Under the pieces are notes generated by a model that saw only the letters and a list, made by a program, of their open reading frames with translations, did no database searches and was not told where the DNA came from. From Orthosia cruda (taxonomy: Eukaryota > Arthropoda > Insecta > Lepidoptera > Noctuidae), in the NCBI GenBank assembly GCA_964057195.1, contig OZ059855.1, positions 17,287,126-17,351,125 of the forward strand: 64,000 nucleotides of DNA, given 5' to 3'. This document shows, in pieces, positions 12,801-23,445 of the stretch. The stretch's first letter is position 1. Every line of letters begins with the position of its first letter. The position numbers and the translations under genes were made by a program.

Positions 12801-15753
12801 TCCCTCTCACGCGTGTGTGCGGAAAAGGGTCTATCTATCATATCCTGATATAAATAAGCAATTCACACTTTTCTTGATTATATGACAAATAGCGCGAAAC
12901 CGAGCGTTTAATTTTAACATCTTTGGTATACATGTGTGAAATAGCTTTGATTCCTGCAAATATTTGGACAGCCCACTACCGATTGATCTTCAGAGAACGC
13001 AGTTTATCCAGTGGTCACCTAGGATTGATACTGTTGGCTTGAGCTAAATGGAGAAAGCTTTGCAAGCTTTGAACTTTCAATTAGGAATCTAACAATATTT
13101 TCTTCCGGATAGCTAAATGGGCCAGTCACGTCCATTTTTTGAGTGACATCTTTATTATTGGTATATTTATACCATTCCTTTATGGGATTACATGCATTGG
13201 GATTACAAACAAGCTCACAGAAACTACTAAATAATGGATAATTGTTTTTTTATTAAAACTATTATTTAAGACAATATGTTGCCAAATCAAAATCAGTTCA
13301 TCTTAAGCCACCATTAGTTGATCTATCTTCACAAAAGCTATATTGAGTTCTGCGTCTCTATCATTTATTGTTTCGTTTTGATCATTATCACCAGGTTCTC
13401 TCCAAACGATGACTCCAGTGCCACCGGCTCAACCACAGCCCTCAGACAATAGTGTTGCGCTACTGGTTGGAGCTGCACTATCTCTTGTTCTTTTGACTAT
13501 CCTGACTACACTGTGTGTAGCAATGATAGTCATGTGCAAGAAGAAGAGTAGACCTAGAGATCCGGAGCAGAGGTGAGAGTTTTACTAATTTTTAAACCAA
13601 GGTTATTAAATGTCTCTTAGTGAATACTTTAACTTATTTTTATCACTGTTGTTATCACTGGCAGTCTTCAAGCGCAAGGTAAATGCAGGATTGTAAATAA
13701 GCCCAATCCAGTGATTAATAGAAATTTATCAATCCTTGCATAAATGTAGTCTACGGTTTATCTTCCGGTTTTACTCCCACCAGTTATCGTGTTTATCTGG
13801 AACGTTGTCTGTACCTACCTGCGTCAGTTTCATAAAATTAAACCTACCACAAAACATTGTGGTAAGCATGGTTGGGTAACCAATATTAACATTTCTAAAT
13901 TTAGAATTTAGTACCTATAACTTTTATTACCCTTCAATATAACTATATTTTTAACTAAAAATAGGGGGTTGTAAATAGCCACAAAAGATTTGCATGGAAC
14001 TGAAAAATACTTATTACCAAATGTTTTATTTGCTGACGTCAATAAGAAGCCATTTCATTCTAAATCCAAAATTAAATCGAGTTACGAGTACCTTCGGGAC
14101 AGGAAAACGATTAAAATACGAGTAGTTTATATAATTTAAATTTTCCTTTTAGCACAATATTACGAAGAAATGTAGGAGTATCCATGTATGGCGGTGGATC
14201 AACCATCTCTTCATCCAACGTGATGCCAACTGTAGTTGTGAGAGGTCATAGAGGTTCCAGGGTATTGGCTGCGAGGTGGTCCGGAGTCCTTGATGATGCT
14301 CCACTTGCGGTACTCGCTCTGGATACAAGGCCTCATGGTAAGGATGGATTTTTTTATTATTATTTGGAACTACTTTAGCAGGTATGCTAGTATTGGTCAC
14401 TACACTCATACAGCTATGGAGTGGTACTCCCTGCAGGAGACTGTGTTTCCTGGAAACAATAAACTGAGCAGTGTCGACGTGGATTGTGGGTTCGAACCCA
14501 GGCAGGCGCTTACCTTTGTGTAAATTATTTCATCACCACTGATAAAAACGGTGAAGGAAAACATCGTGAGGAAACTGTCCAAGAACCAAACATTCGAAGA
14601 CATGTGACATCCACCTTCTAGCACTGGGCCTGCGTGGTGTATTAAGGCCCATTCCCTCTCTTACATAGAGGAGTTCTGTGGCCCAGCAGTGGGAACATTA
14701 AAAGGCTGCTGATGATGATGATAGCCTAGGTGTCTCTAAAAGGTAAAGCGTGCACCATCGTCAACCACATCATGATTGCTTACCACCAGGTGAGATATAA
14801 GTGCTCAAACGTGCCTAAAAAAATTTGTACGATGCTTACCTAGTAGGCAACCTATAAAGTTTTGAAGATTCCCAGACTACCGGTAACCACAGACTCTGTC
14901 ATGAATATTTTATTCAAGAACCTGAGAATGCCTGCTAAGTACACCTATTTACAACAACTTCTTAAAATGCAAAGCTACTTAAACGTAAAATACATTGTAA
15001 GTTGTAACCCAAACTTCATAAACAATTATGAACAAAATTTTAATTAAATTATTAAAATGATACGCTTGTAGTTTATAAAGTTTCTAATTCGATTAAAATT
15101 TAGATTGCATTCCCCAGACGTTCACGTAATTTAGTGAACTATTTTCAGAAATAAGTATCGAAAGTTGAATTGATATTTATAATCAAGATTATTTTAGAGT
15201 CGTGAGTCGTGTGTGTTAGTGAAATAAAAATGTTCTATAAAGTGAATATTGTAGTATGTTGTATTGGTAAAATCATGCTTGCTTTTACCCTTTTTACCGA
15301 GAAATAAAGGGGCTTCTGCATAACATAATTTTATTGTGTGAATATAATGTCTTTGGCGAACTAAATACCAGAGTACGGCACAACCAAAAGTGTGACTAAA
15401 CCTTTTCTACTAAAATAATACCCTAAAATATAAGTAACTTTTATATGGTTGATTTCCAATAAATGATTTAAGTTTGACTTTGATTAAATAAATAATCTTA
15501 AAAACTAAAACCCGACTACATAAAAATGCTTACTATTGTTTTATTATAATGTATTGTTATGTAAATAATCCGCAAGTGACGCACGATCACGGCTTGTAAT
15601 ATTTTCTACTTTCGCACATTTTAGTTTTATAAACAGTGATATGTAATAACACACCGTTTTAATTTGTTTGCAGGTGATTCAGATTCAAGTCGAAGTGAAG
15701 ACGAAATACAGGAGACTGAACTTACGAGAAACGAATTAGAAACACACACTTAA
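6688..15753 (+). CDS. Sidestep-family Ig/FnIII transmembrane receptor, 3' portion (nine exons)
   Basis: Nine exons join in frame: 6688-6824, 8131-8290, 8963-9120, 9838-9994, 10305-10471, 12053-12245, 13395-13572, 14153-14337, 15674-15753. Every intron is GT-AG and the phases agree (1,0,1,0,1,0,1,2,1, starting with the unseen upstream junction). The total is 1415 nt: two bases finishing a codon, then 470 codons and TAA. Domain order is Ig (exons 1-2), Ig (exons 3-4), FnIII-like (exons 5-6), one membrane helix (exon 7), cytoplasmic tail (exons 8-9). The combination LACWASNDVG followed by a domain with DGGLPQRFLLE is typical of insect Side proteins, neuronal surface receptors that bind Beat-family partners in axon guidance and synaptic matching. 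Possible N-glycosylation sites are NFT, NGT and NVT, all extracellular. The start codon, signal peptide and N-terminal Ig domains are not in view. The paralogue cannot be fixed by eye, so no symbol is given. Confidence 0.85.
7842..8035 (-). pseudogene. RTE-type LINE ORF2 C-terminus, antisense in intron a-b
   Basis: The minus strand encodes DGWRGRGRPKKRWMDCVRSD and MKEKGVSDGVTGRYGRRKR, the basic C-terminal tail common to endonuclease-reverse transcriptases of lepidopteran RTE-like LINEs. Only about 60 residues survive. A sister copy is at 35185-35365 on the plus strand. Confidence 0.7.
8131..8290 (+). CDS. Side-like gene, exon b: second half of the same Ig domain
   Basis: The acceptor is TTTTGTCCAG and the donor is GTGAGT at 8291. 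The exon carries the F-strand signature STVYRCRARNSEG, whose cysteine pairs with the one in exon a, then the G strand ALSDPLTLNVLY. It leaves in phase 1. Confidence 0.88.
8309..8582 (+). repeat. Dispersed repeat with ATGTATGT tract, in intron b-c
   Basis: It begins CAAGCTTTTAATTAA 18 bp after the exon b donor, has a GTATGTATGCATGTATGTAAG tract and the motifs TTGCATACACGTTTAGTTTGG and GATATGGGTATCAAATGAAAG. A second copy in the same orientation is at 46014-46316. Confidence 0.75.
8963..9120 (+). CDS. Side-like gene, exon c: first half of the membrane-proximal Ig domain
   Basis: The acceptor is CTTTCTGTAG and the donor is GTATGT at 9121. The codon split with exon b gives SRPEC, the linker typical of tandem Ig domains. 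Then come the B-strand cysteine (RARCSVTAP) and the C-strand tryptophan (RFYWTYNGT). It leaves in phase 0. A LINE fragment begins almost directly behind the donor. Confidence 0.87.
9125..9425 (+). pseudogene. Jockey/CR1-like LINE C-terminus and 3' end, in intron c-d
   Basis: The frame beginning YPFHHRTTKH runs through VDIPPIRTKRFGNTF, RTAKKWNSLPESVF to TAA at 9318-9320. The motif W-N-S-L-P-E-S-V-F marks the reverse-transcriptase C-terminus of this LINE type. A 3' tail follows (GTCGACCACATCATCGC, then a run of A near 9420). It is 5'-truncated and lies just behind the splice donor at 9121. Confidence 0.75.
9838..9994 (+). CDS. Side-like gene, exon d: second half of the membrane-proximal Ig domain
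   Basis: The acceptor is ATTCCAACAG and the donor is GTAACA at 9995. LGWLACWASNDVG supplies the F-strand cysteine, followed by PCLFRILPA. This wording (CWASN-G-----PC-F-I-PA) is the part most diagnostic of the Side family. It leaves in phase 1. Confidence 0.9.
10305..10471 (+). CDS. Side-like gene, exon e: first half of the FnIII-like domain
   Basis: The acceptor is CTTCCGCAG and the donor is GTGAGC at 10472. It encodes LPEPPNNCEIENELLHC then DGGLPQRFLLE, matching the start of the FnIII-like domain in Side proteins (paired cysteines, then GGLPQ). The stretch after VRHRTET is acidic and longer than usual. Reading through the donor stays open for about 36 codons to a TGA at 10580-10582, so intron retention would give a shortened, membrane-less protein. 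Confidence 0.82.
10472..12052. other. Intron e-f, no feature
   Basis: 1.58 kb of AT-rich intron. The first 60 bases are less AT-rich and stay open in frame with exon e. I see no recognisable repeat inside. Confidence 0.5.
12053..12245 (+). CDS. Side-like gene, exon f: second half of the FnIII-like domain
   Basis: The acceptor is TCCTTATCTCAG and the donor is GTAAGT at 12246. SPGKYTLLVYAETPRGRS is the conserved F strand and loop of an FnIII fold (proline-glycine turn, tyrosine corner, then N/P-x-G-R-S). It leaves in phase 1 in a basic linker. Confidence 0.88.
12264..12410. mobile_element. MITE with TAA target duplication (147 bp)
   Basis: The ends are inverted for about 34 bp: GGGCGAAAATA plus GTAACTTGCATAA on the left, TTATGCAAGTTAT plus TATTTTCGCAC on the right. 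TAA lies immediately outside each end (12261-12263 and 12411-12413). A 3-bp TAA duplication is typical of PIF/Harbinger-type elements. It lies 18 bp behind the exon f donor. Confidence 0.7.
12436..12668 (-). mobile_element. Foldback MITE with AATAGGGATGTT ends (233 bp)
   Basis: The terminal inverted repeat AATAGGGATGTT / AACATCCCTATT bounds 233 bp. The centre carries GTGTGACGTCACGGT. A decayed relative in the opposite orientation is at 3798-4150. No clear target duplication is visible. Confidence 0.6.
12754..12816 (+). repeat. SINE family B, internal fragment
   Basis: GTGACCTCCACCAACCCGCA, GGCCCGCGTGGTGGATTACG and CCCATTCCCTCTC match the body of the SINE at 58984-59275. Head and tail are missing. 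Confidence 0.65.
13395..13572 (+). CDS. Side-like gene, exon g: stalk, transmembrane helix, stop-transfer
   Basis: The acceptor is TTATCACCAG and the donor is GTGAGA at 13573. A proline-rich stalk (TPVPPAQPQPSDN) leads into about 27 uncharged residues starting VALLVGAALSLVLL, then CKKKSRPR, the positive stop-transfer flank that puts the C-terminus in the cytoplasm. It leaves in phase 2. Confidence 0.9.
14153..14337 (+). CDS. Side-like gene, exon h: cytoplasmic tail
   Basis: The acceptor is TTCCTTTTAG and the donor is GTAAGG at 14338. The split AG|C codon makes serine. The exon is serine-, arginine- and glycine-rich and ends APLAVLALDTRPHG. No catalytic motif is visible, as expected for this family. 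Confidence 0.82.
14403..14830 (+). pseudogene. LINE C-terminal fragment interrupted by a SINE, in intron h-i
   Basis: TAMEWYSLQETVFPGN at 14416-14463 matches the W-N-S-L-P-E-S-V-F end of the LINE at 9125. The matching LINE 3' tail (CCTAGGTGTCTC, GTCAACCACATCATGATTGC, CACCAGGTGAGATA) resumes at about 14724-14830. The SINE between them inserted into this LINE copy. Confidence 0.65.
14468..14723 (+). repeat. SINE family B, nested inside a LINE tail
   Basis: It contains the B-box region GGGTTCGAACCCAGGCAGGC, GGTGAAGGAAAACATCGTGAG, GGGCCTGCGTGGTGTATTA, CCCAGCAGTGGGAACATT and a (GAT)n end. Compared with 58984-59275, part of the tRNA-like head is deleted. Confidence 0.75.
15674..15753 (+). CDS. Side-like gene, last coding exon and stop
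   Basis: The acceptor is TTGTTTGCAG. The exon encodes an acidic end, SSRSEDEIQETELTRNELE, then THT and TAA at 15751-15753. The in-frame junction with exon h (G completed by GT) supports the call. Confidence 0.82.
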
Positions 15754-16130
15754 ACTAGGTTTAATAAAACAAACTTTTATCATGCGAAAATACTATATTT
15801 ATATAGCATACTGAAAGAATTATTCAGAAGAAAATAAAGCAAAGTTTGCAATAATGTTCTTCAAAATGATAAAAGTGGCATAAAAAGATCTAAACTCATT
15901 GAGAAGATTGAAATATATTGTATATATTTATAAATGTAATATAAAACAACAAAATAGTATAAATTCTATGATACCAAAATTATTCAAAACAAATTAATCA
16001 ATCGCAGTGATATTCTACTAAATGATAAATGTGGCAGAAACTCCTCAATAACTATTAGAAAAGACTAAAACACAACTAATGATACCAAAATATTTATTCT
16101 TCAAAAAGAAATCGTAGTGATAAGGTTTGA
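15754..16130 (+). promoter_or_regulatory. 3' UTR candidate with two AATAAA polyadenylation signals
   Basis: AATAAA occurs at 15763-15768 and 15833-15838, 10 and 80 nt after the stop codon. Further on, the block starting ATGATACCAAAAT and ending CG(C/T)AGTGATA occurs twice, near 15968-16012 and 16078-16122. The true cleavage site cannot be fixed from sequence. Confidence 0.5.
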
Positions 16131-17999
16131 GCGTAGAATAATGACTAAGATAGCACACATTATGATAAATCGTGCGAGATTTATTACAGTGTGGAAATTT
16201 ACTGCATCATGCACTTCGAGGACGCACGTATGGCGATTTTTCATGAGCTCACTGTGGTATACGGAAATATTTTACAGACAAATTATAGTGGGATTTGAGT
16301 CCATTTGGGAATACCCACTTAAAGTTGGGAAGCTTGGGGAGGTTAAAAGATTTCTCATTTGAATTATGGGCTATGACAATGTATTATTTTAAAATTGAAA
16401 TATTATTGCTCTATAAGTTGAAGGAAACTCTATAACTAAGAGTCCTTAGTGCTGCAGTGAGACAACATAAGTTTATAATAACGAGTGATTAAAAAGCCTG
16501 TTCTTAATGAAAACACAAAAGCTTTGACGTTGATTCCACCTTACATAATACATACTCAAAATAATATAAAATGGGCACCATGCTAAATTTTTTGCCACGT
16601 CACTGCAAAATAATATCAGTAATTTGACACACCAAGCCATTCGCTAAGCCAGGGAACCAGGCCAGATACAAATTCTCTAAATCAGAGAAGCTCCAAAATA
16701 ATATAAATGACAGACAATAACACTGTTTAGCAGTGATATAGTATGACATAATGGAAAGCACTACCATACCCTAAATTGAGTACTTACCAAGAATATTACT
16801 GACTAAGACCGCTGATCTTCTAAGGGTAACAGACACGTTACATATTATAACTAAAATCGCAGTACGTGAGCTCATATAGAATATTATATGCTATAATATA
16901 TCTTGTATAATAAATCGCGTTCATTTATCATAGTGAACAATGCCTTATGAACGTAATGTAATTTTTGTGTCTTATTGAATTTCATAAGAATGAGTACCTA
17001 TCTTCTATTATTTATAACATGAGCAAAGTGTCGTAGAATAATTTTAAAATTATGAACCAAAATGATATATTAAAAGATTAAAATTTTAAGTTCATAATTT
17101 TAATATGAGTAATTCGCCTCTTGAAAAAGATACAATTGAATTTTGTAAAATTATTTTTCAGTGTCACAATTTTATAGTTAGGTTAAGTTTTATAATTTAT
17201 GAATTGCATTTTGAAGGAGAAAAATTAAATGTGTAAATGCGATGTATGCATGACTCAGTATTATTTTTATAGTGATAAAATATTTACTTGGATTTTGTAT
17301 ATACAATAATTTTATTTGTGTAAAGTAGTATTCTGTAGAAATATTTGTTTTCATGCTAATGTTAATCATAGGTACTGCAAGTTATAATAAGTAAAAAGCT
17401 CTTTTAATTTCATTAAAATCATTGTCATCAAATAATAATGAGATACCCAATATTTTTGAAGATCAATAAATTATTTAAATCACGATCCTTAACTTATTAA
17501 AATAATATTATTGAAAGCTTATGTTCGTGATTGATTATTTTGTAATACAATTTATCAATGAAAACATATATTATAATTATGCAGAACTAATTTATATTAA
17601 TTAAAAATTGTCAAATTACACGAAGTCACCAAGCATTAACATTATTTCATTGTACGAAAGAGCGTAAGAATCTACCAAAAATTTTAATATAACATTTAAT
17701 ATTTTAATACAAAATAATTTAGCTGCCATATTTACATAATACGGGTATTAAGATGTAGATATCTTAGTGAATACTTCCATAAATAATATTCGTATAATTT
17801 TATGTATTTAGTTGAAATAGTTTGGTAGTCACATCTCACCGATATTAACAGAGTCTGCTAAAAGTTTGGCATGTTTTGGCATTCGATATATTAACTATCT
17901 AATTTATTACATAATTCTAAGAAACTTGAATTGGGATTTTTGAGATAATCATGAACCGATGTATGAATTGTCATAGAATATAATAGAATAGAATATACA
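16131..17999. other. Very AT-rich stretch downstream of the Side-like gene
   Basis: No gene is visible. An inverted motif (ATTTTAAAATTATGAAC and GTTCATAATTTTAAT) spans 17041-17104. This may include a long 3' UTR. Confidence 0.4.
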
Positions 18000-18112
18000 T
18001 TATTGAACACCAAAAAATAAATTACACATTTATAGAAACTTAATACTATGGGTACAAAGGCGGTCTTATCGCTGACAGCGATATCTACCAGACAACCTTT
18101 ACATACTTAGCC
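18000..18112 (-). repeat. LINE 3' end (GGCGG-CTTATCGC type)
   Basis: TATTGAACACCAAA, GGCGGTCTTATCGCTGACAGC and CCAGACAACC match the minus-strand LINE tail at 59437-59560. Confidence 0.55.
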
Positions 18113-18180
18113 AACTTTGTATTTTGTCTTCTAAAAGTTAGACTGGAGATTGTGGGTAGCTCCAGTATAAATGTTTTACT

Positions 18181-18547
18181 TTTTAGGGTTCCGTACCCAA
18201 AGGGTAAAAACGGGACCCTATTACTAAGACTTCGCGGTCCGTCTGTCTGTCTGTCACCAGGCTGTATCTCAAGAACCGTAATATCTAGACAGTCGAAATT
18301 TTCACAGATGATGTATTTCTGTCGCCGCTATAACAACAAATACTAAAAACAGAATAGAATAGATATTTAATTGGGGCTACCATACAACAAACGTGATTTT
18401 TTTGCCGTTTTCTGCGATAGAAAGAAAGAAAGAAAAATTGTTTATTTGCGCCAGGCACGATGCATACCATAAAAATAACAAAAAAAATCTTAAATACAAT
18501 GGTACGGAACCCTTCGTGCGCGAATCCGACTCGCACTTGGCCGGTTT
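18181..18547 (-). repeat. CCGGCCAAGTGCGAG...GGTACGGAACCC repeat, interrupted by a LINE tail
   Basis: On the minus strand it begins AACCGGCCAAGTGCGAGTCGG and ends GGGTACGGAACCCTAAAAA, with CAGACAGACAGAC before the end. At about 18419-18499 a short LINE tail (minus-strand sense: GGCGCAAATAAACAATTT then (CTTT)n) has been inserted between the CCAT and ATCGC of this element. Confidence 0.75.
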
Positions 18548-20300
18548 ATTGATTTAATTATCAGTTGGTTTAAATATACCTACTTATGAGACTACAAGCT
18601 TTAACTTTGTACATCATCTTTATTTCAAAAGTTTGTCCCTTTTCTGTTAAGAAATCAACCAATAATGAAGGGTACCAATGATACCTTATCTATAGATAGC
18701 GTAGTATCAATAATAAAGTTCTTGATGCATAACCTATTGCTATACAAAAATACCTATCCCAATTTAAAAACAAAGCTCAACTCAACTCGTACCCGTCAAT
18801 ACCCGTGCCATCCCTAGTCCAAAACGACGAATAACAGACGGTAACTACGAAATCGAAGTGTCGCTACCGTGAAACAGTGTATCAATTTGCTTAACAAACA
18901 AAGTAGCCGACTGCACGATAACTGACACTCGATTGACTGTCTGTATCAGAATACGAGGGAGAAGGCTGATGAAATACATTGTGTACTGTCTGACTTCTCT
19001 CGCATTTTATAGGGGGGTAATGGAGAGAATGGCGTAGCATAACAATTTTGTGGGGATTATTTAGCAGGGCTGAACGAAAAGTAATATAGTATTTCAGTAA
19101 AAGACAGAATATAAAGGAACTTAATAGCTAAAAAAGTAAAATTTTATTGGAGTCCAAATTTTTTAGCCGCTCTGAGCAATTTTTGAAGCGGTAAATTCAA
19201 GGGTTAACTTCAGCGACATGCTAGTGTGACAGCGTTATCGCCATGCTAATGTCACGTGTGACGGAATAACAGTTTGTCACACAAAACCACAGTTATTCAA
19301 AAGTTTTAAGATTGCCCGTCTTTTGGCAGAGGCATTTTTTTTACTGAACTTAAAAGCAATAAGTAAAATAATAAATTGGCTATGACTAGAATATACTAGA
19401 AATCGCCGTTTATCTAGTGTTTGCTATAAGAAATCGTCTTATTTCTGTGGTTAAACCAAGAATGCTAAAACGTGCCATACTTTTGATACTATAATTACCT
19501 TTGTTGTATTAGGTCCAGTATGTATTTAGTTATAAGATTACAGTTATAAATAATATAAGGCCAAAGAATAGTAACAAAGATTTGTATGTTTTACTGGAGA
19601 CCACAATACACATTTATATTTTATTCCAAACATTTTAATATATTTATTCGTTTTAGTCGAGTTCGAATACCTTGTTACTATATGAAATTATTATTTGACT
19701 ATCCATATAACAAATTGATTGCCCCGAGCTGTACTGATCAAATTCTAGATTTCAGATAAGATAGTAAAATGCCAAACAAATCTGATTTAGTGTCTCCAGT
19801 ATTAAAACTTTAACACAGAGCTTTGAAAATATAGAGATGCCTTACTTACAGGTTCGTGGCTTGCCACGAAAATCATGGTTAAACGAACAAATACATAAAA
19901 CGTAGGTAGGTATATCACGAATCCCCATTATTGAATTTCCTCTTTTGATGAAATCCTTTATGGAAATAATTTACACTGTGCGAGAATAAATTGCCAAACA
20001 GGCTTAAGTAATTTGGTTTTGAAATTCAAAAACCTTTATTTCTCTTTAGATCCGAGTGAAAATTATTATTATTTTTGCCCGAACTGTCACACTCCTGGGA
20101 GAAGCATCTTCCCATTTCTTCCACTGAGTTGTTCTTCTTAACGCCAATTCTTGTGGAAGCCATCCCAGTCGTTCCACAATCTTCCTCTCGGTTTGCCGTG
20201 ACCCCGTCTAGCTGTCTCAGGTTTCCAGTCTTGCGATATTCGAGCCCACAGCTTTGACGTTTTCCGGTAAACATGTCCATACTTTAGTCTTTTTATTATT
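18548..20300. other. No gene seen
   Basis: No supported exon or repeat. A short palindromic patch TCACGTGTGA lies at 19253-19262. Confidence 0.4.
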
Positions 20301-20304
20301 ATTT

Positions 20305-20420
20305 AACATGTTGTCCCACTGCTGGCCAAAGGCCTCACCCATATTCTTCTAGCAAACTTTGTCGAAATACTGATCTGGACTCGTTTCTGCCGGATTGGCC
20401 AGAGAAGGCTGTAGACTTTA
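20305..20420 (-). repeat. RTE-type LINE 3' fragment
   Basis: TGTCCCACTGCTGGCCAAAG then GCCTCACCC is the reverse of the CCAGCAGTGGACA tail seen on the plus strand at 38640-38905. It is short and degenerate. Confidence 0.45.
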
Positions 20421-22045
20421 GTCTTGCAGCTTTTAAAACTTTTTATTTTAATGAATTGTTATCTCTATCTTTTGAATGCTCTGTGAATTTACCGAATCAT
20501 ATAAAATAATATCAAATGTATACGTTTTAGTATTACATTGTACAGAAAATAAAGAAATATAAACTTTATATTTTATCGTCTGCTTTTATTTTAAACCTGA
20601 CATTGTTGGTGATGTTATTACAATATGGAATTCATGTTTAATATCGTAAAGGTATCTTATTTGATCTGTCTGTTTACTGAAAATTTTGTTGAAGATATTT
20701 TTCAGAATTTTATTGATATTTGATTTTATCAAGTACCTAACTTATTTGGTTGCCCTAAACTTTGCATTGAAAGAAATTACCACCAGTCTATAGATACCTT
20801 GAGCAATAAAAACATTATTGTGTTGACGGGATATTATTAATATTTTTAAAGTCATTAGAAGCCTGTAACCACTCCGGCATGGAGCATATATGTCATGGTG
20901 CTAGCAGGCTCCTTTAAATCAGATCCTAAGTAAGTAATCAATAATATATTGTCTCATGGAAAAAAAGACGTAGGATACCTGAACCTATGCAGACGTAATT
21001 GTAACCTTTACCTAAGATACATTGTATACAGAGGCTGTTGAATAACGAATACTGTTCAAAACCCTTTATTATTTTTCATGGCATAATATCCAAAAAATTT
21101 CAAAGACGAAACCTAATAACAACAAAGCAGCTTTTAAACCAAACCATTTTCCTTATCCATCATTTTAAAATTAAACAATTTCACAAGCAAATCCGCAAAC
21201 AAAAGACTAGTCTTCTCATTATAATTCACGAAGCATCAATATGACATTACAAATCGTGAGGGCGGTATGATCCCAGTACAATGATATTTATACGCGTAAG
21301 CGGATTGCGAGGCGATGAACTCAAGTATATAGAAATATACGAGATAATGGGGTCTTCGTCTTTTAAGGGAATATAAGCAATTTATGGTGTGGAGTATTAT
21401 TGTTATTGTGATAGCATTATAATTGAAGAGGGGGTGAGGTTAAAGAACCACTTAAAGATTTCTTGAACCTTTTCTCCAGCGAGTGGTTGGAAGTAAGCGA
21501 AAACTAGCTTACTTGCAAAATGGTCCTTTGTGCCTATTGGCCTTGTTTGTTCTGTCTCCTGCTCGGTATGGAGGGAAGTGATTTTTTTATTTTTTCCTAC
21601 TCCTCCGTTATCTTTTCTGATTAATTTCTCTGCGGGCTACAAGACAGTTAAATTCAGTCTCCGGGAATTCGTCGAGCTTCATTGCCTCGGTCGCCACTGT
21701 TGATTCTGGCTTACAGGAATTGCAGTGGTTTGGGAATAGTGCGGTGGGATTGTCACACTCGCAAAAGTCCGTAACTTTCCTTTTCGAACCCTCTGGATCT
21801 AGAAAGAAGAAGATTTCTATTTCCGTTTATTCACTGTATTGTACTTTTAATAATAACCATCCTGCTTTAAGCGCAGCGGTGATACAGTCCTTTTCTCATA
21901 TAAAGCATATAATGAAGGCGCGAGCATTCATCAAGCTGGCTCAAGGCGAGTTGGTGGTTTCAGTCTAATTAACTAAAAGTCCAACTTTCTTCTCGGTGTT
22001 TTCTTCTGCAGATGAGAGTAATGTCAAAATCATCATTTTAGCCAG
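20421..22045. other. No gene seen
   Basis: Open frames at 21038-21244 and 21720-21968 have no recognisable motif or splice context. Confidence 0.4.
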
Positions 22046-22050
22046 AAGAC

Positions 22051-22096
22051 GTCCACTGCTACACATATACCAGGAGGTATATGTGTAGCAGTGGAC
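22051..22096. repeat. Perfect 21-bp hairpin with AGGA loop
   Basis: The left arm at 22051-22071 (GTCCACTGCTACACATATAC plus C) is repeated exactly inverted at 22076-22096, with a 4-base loop. The outer bases TCCACTGCT resemble the end of the RTE-type LINE tail. Confidence 0.85.
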
Positions 22097-22510
22097 ATCA
22101 AAACCAAACATCGCCACACTTATATTTTTACCCGACCATTTCATTGAAACTTGATGGTACCATAGCTGATTTCATGTTATAAGATCTATTTGCAGCAATT
22201 ACGGGTTTCTCTTCACGTATATTCTTACTCGTATGGGTACCTAACACTTAGGTAATAGTGGTATAGTTCTTGGCAACCGCTCACAGTCGTAATATACTGA
22301 TGTGGCTAGAAGATGCTCGTTCTGGGTTAGTGTAATACTCGCTAAGACCATAAACCAGTAGAATGGTTATCGTCACTGATCGTAACTTTTATCGGCATGA
22401 CTTATCGTGGTACTGATGTTTGCTCATGATAATTTGCATATTAGTAATAAATAGTTTTATGTGAACTCAAAACAAGCTATAAGTTATTTTTAACCAAGTA
22501 ATATAAAACG

Positions 22511-23048
22511 TTTTTACAAAAAAATACTGCAAAGTGAAAATAACTTCTATTGAGGAAGTCGGTGTTCCTGTTTTTGTTTCTTCATTTTTTGACACCGACT
22601 TCCGAAATTGAAGTTATTTTTAACTTTGTAGTGTTTTTTTGAAAGTCGGTTATTTCGAAAGTATTTGTTTTTTACTTTTTAGTTGTGGTACCTAATGAGC
22701 AAGTTAAAAGCATAAAGTTATGTCAGAATAGATTATCCGAATAACATAAAACTTGAACATAACCGGTGAAATGAGAGTATACCAGGTTAAGGTGATTTTA
22801 TTTTATGAAATGGTTTAAACAATAAACAGACATTCGATTGCAGCTATCCCGAAAGATTTGCCGTTGTTTATTGAGGAGTTATGTTGTATATCGCCAAAGT
22901 TCTTCATCAGGTCTTCACCAAATTTAAATTAGACCACATGAGAAGCACCAGCTTTCAAATAAAAAAAGAATCGTCAATATCAGTTCACCTAGTAATATGT
23001 TCTGAGAGAACACACATAAAAATCAGTCGAATTGACAACCTCCTCAAA
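22511..23048 (-). repeat. GAAGTCGGTT palindromic-end element, copy 1
   Basis: The left end holds a hairpin: AGGAAGTCGGTGTTC against GACACCGACTTCCGAAATTG, with ACTTTGTAGTGTTTTTTTG outside (22516-22640). The body (GGTGAAATGAGAGTATACC, CTTCATCAGGTCTTCACCAA) is shared with 55713-56162. The right end is GACAACCTCCTC, without a clean CGACTTC. Confidence 0.65.
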
Positions 23049-23445
23049 CAAACATAATTGCAAAACTTCAGCTCAATCGAACACTGGGAATGATTAAATT
23101 TAATTTGCATGCTTTGATTACACACAGAAACCAGGACAAGTAAAACTAAATAAAATCTATGCAATATTTTCAATAAAAATCTTATATAATTATTTATTTA
23201 TTATTAACACATACATTTACAACCTTACTAATTCCATCAAGACAAATATACAAAAATTTTACTTTTCAACGTATATTTTATAAGGTGGTCGACTATTAAT
23301 TACTCTTAAACTTGTAAAGCCTATTTGGCTGTGATAGTTTTCCTATTAATTTCGTTATATACACTTCTGCCGTGAATTGTTTCATATATCCAAAAGCAAC
23401 CTGAATATCTTGCAAAAATGCTTGTTTGTATTTATGAAAAAAAAT

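Noticed and set aside
12410..12841. 143-codon minus-strand frame
   Set aside because: It spans a MITE and a SINE fragment and is antisense to the intron, so it is an accident of low stop density.
14290..14523. 77-codon frame overlapping exon h as an alternative exon
   Set aside because: It is a different frame from exon h and runs into LINE and SINE sequence.
21720..21968. 82-codon plus-strand frame as a possible exon
   Set aside because: No recognisable motif, no flanking acceptor and donor with matching phase.
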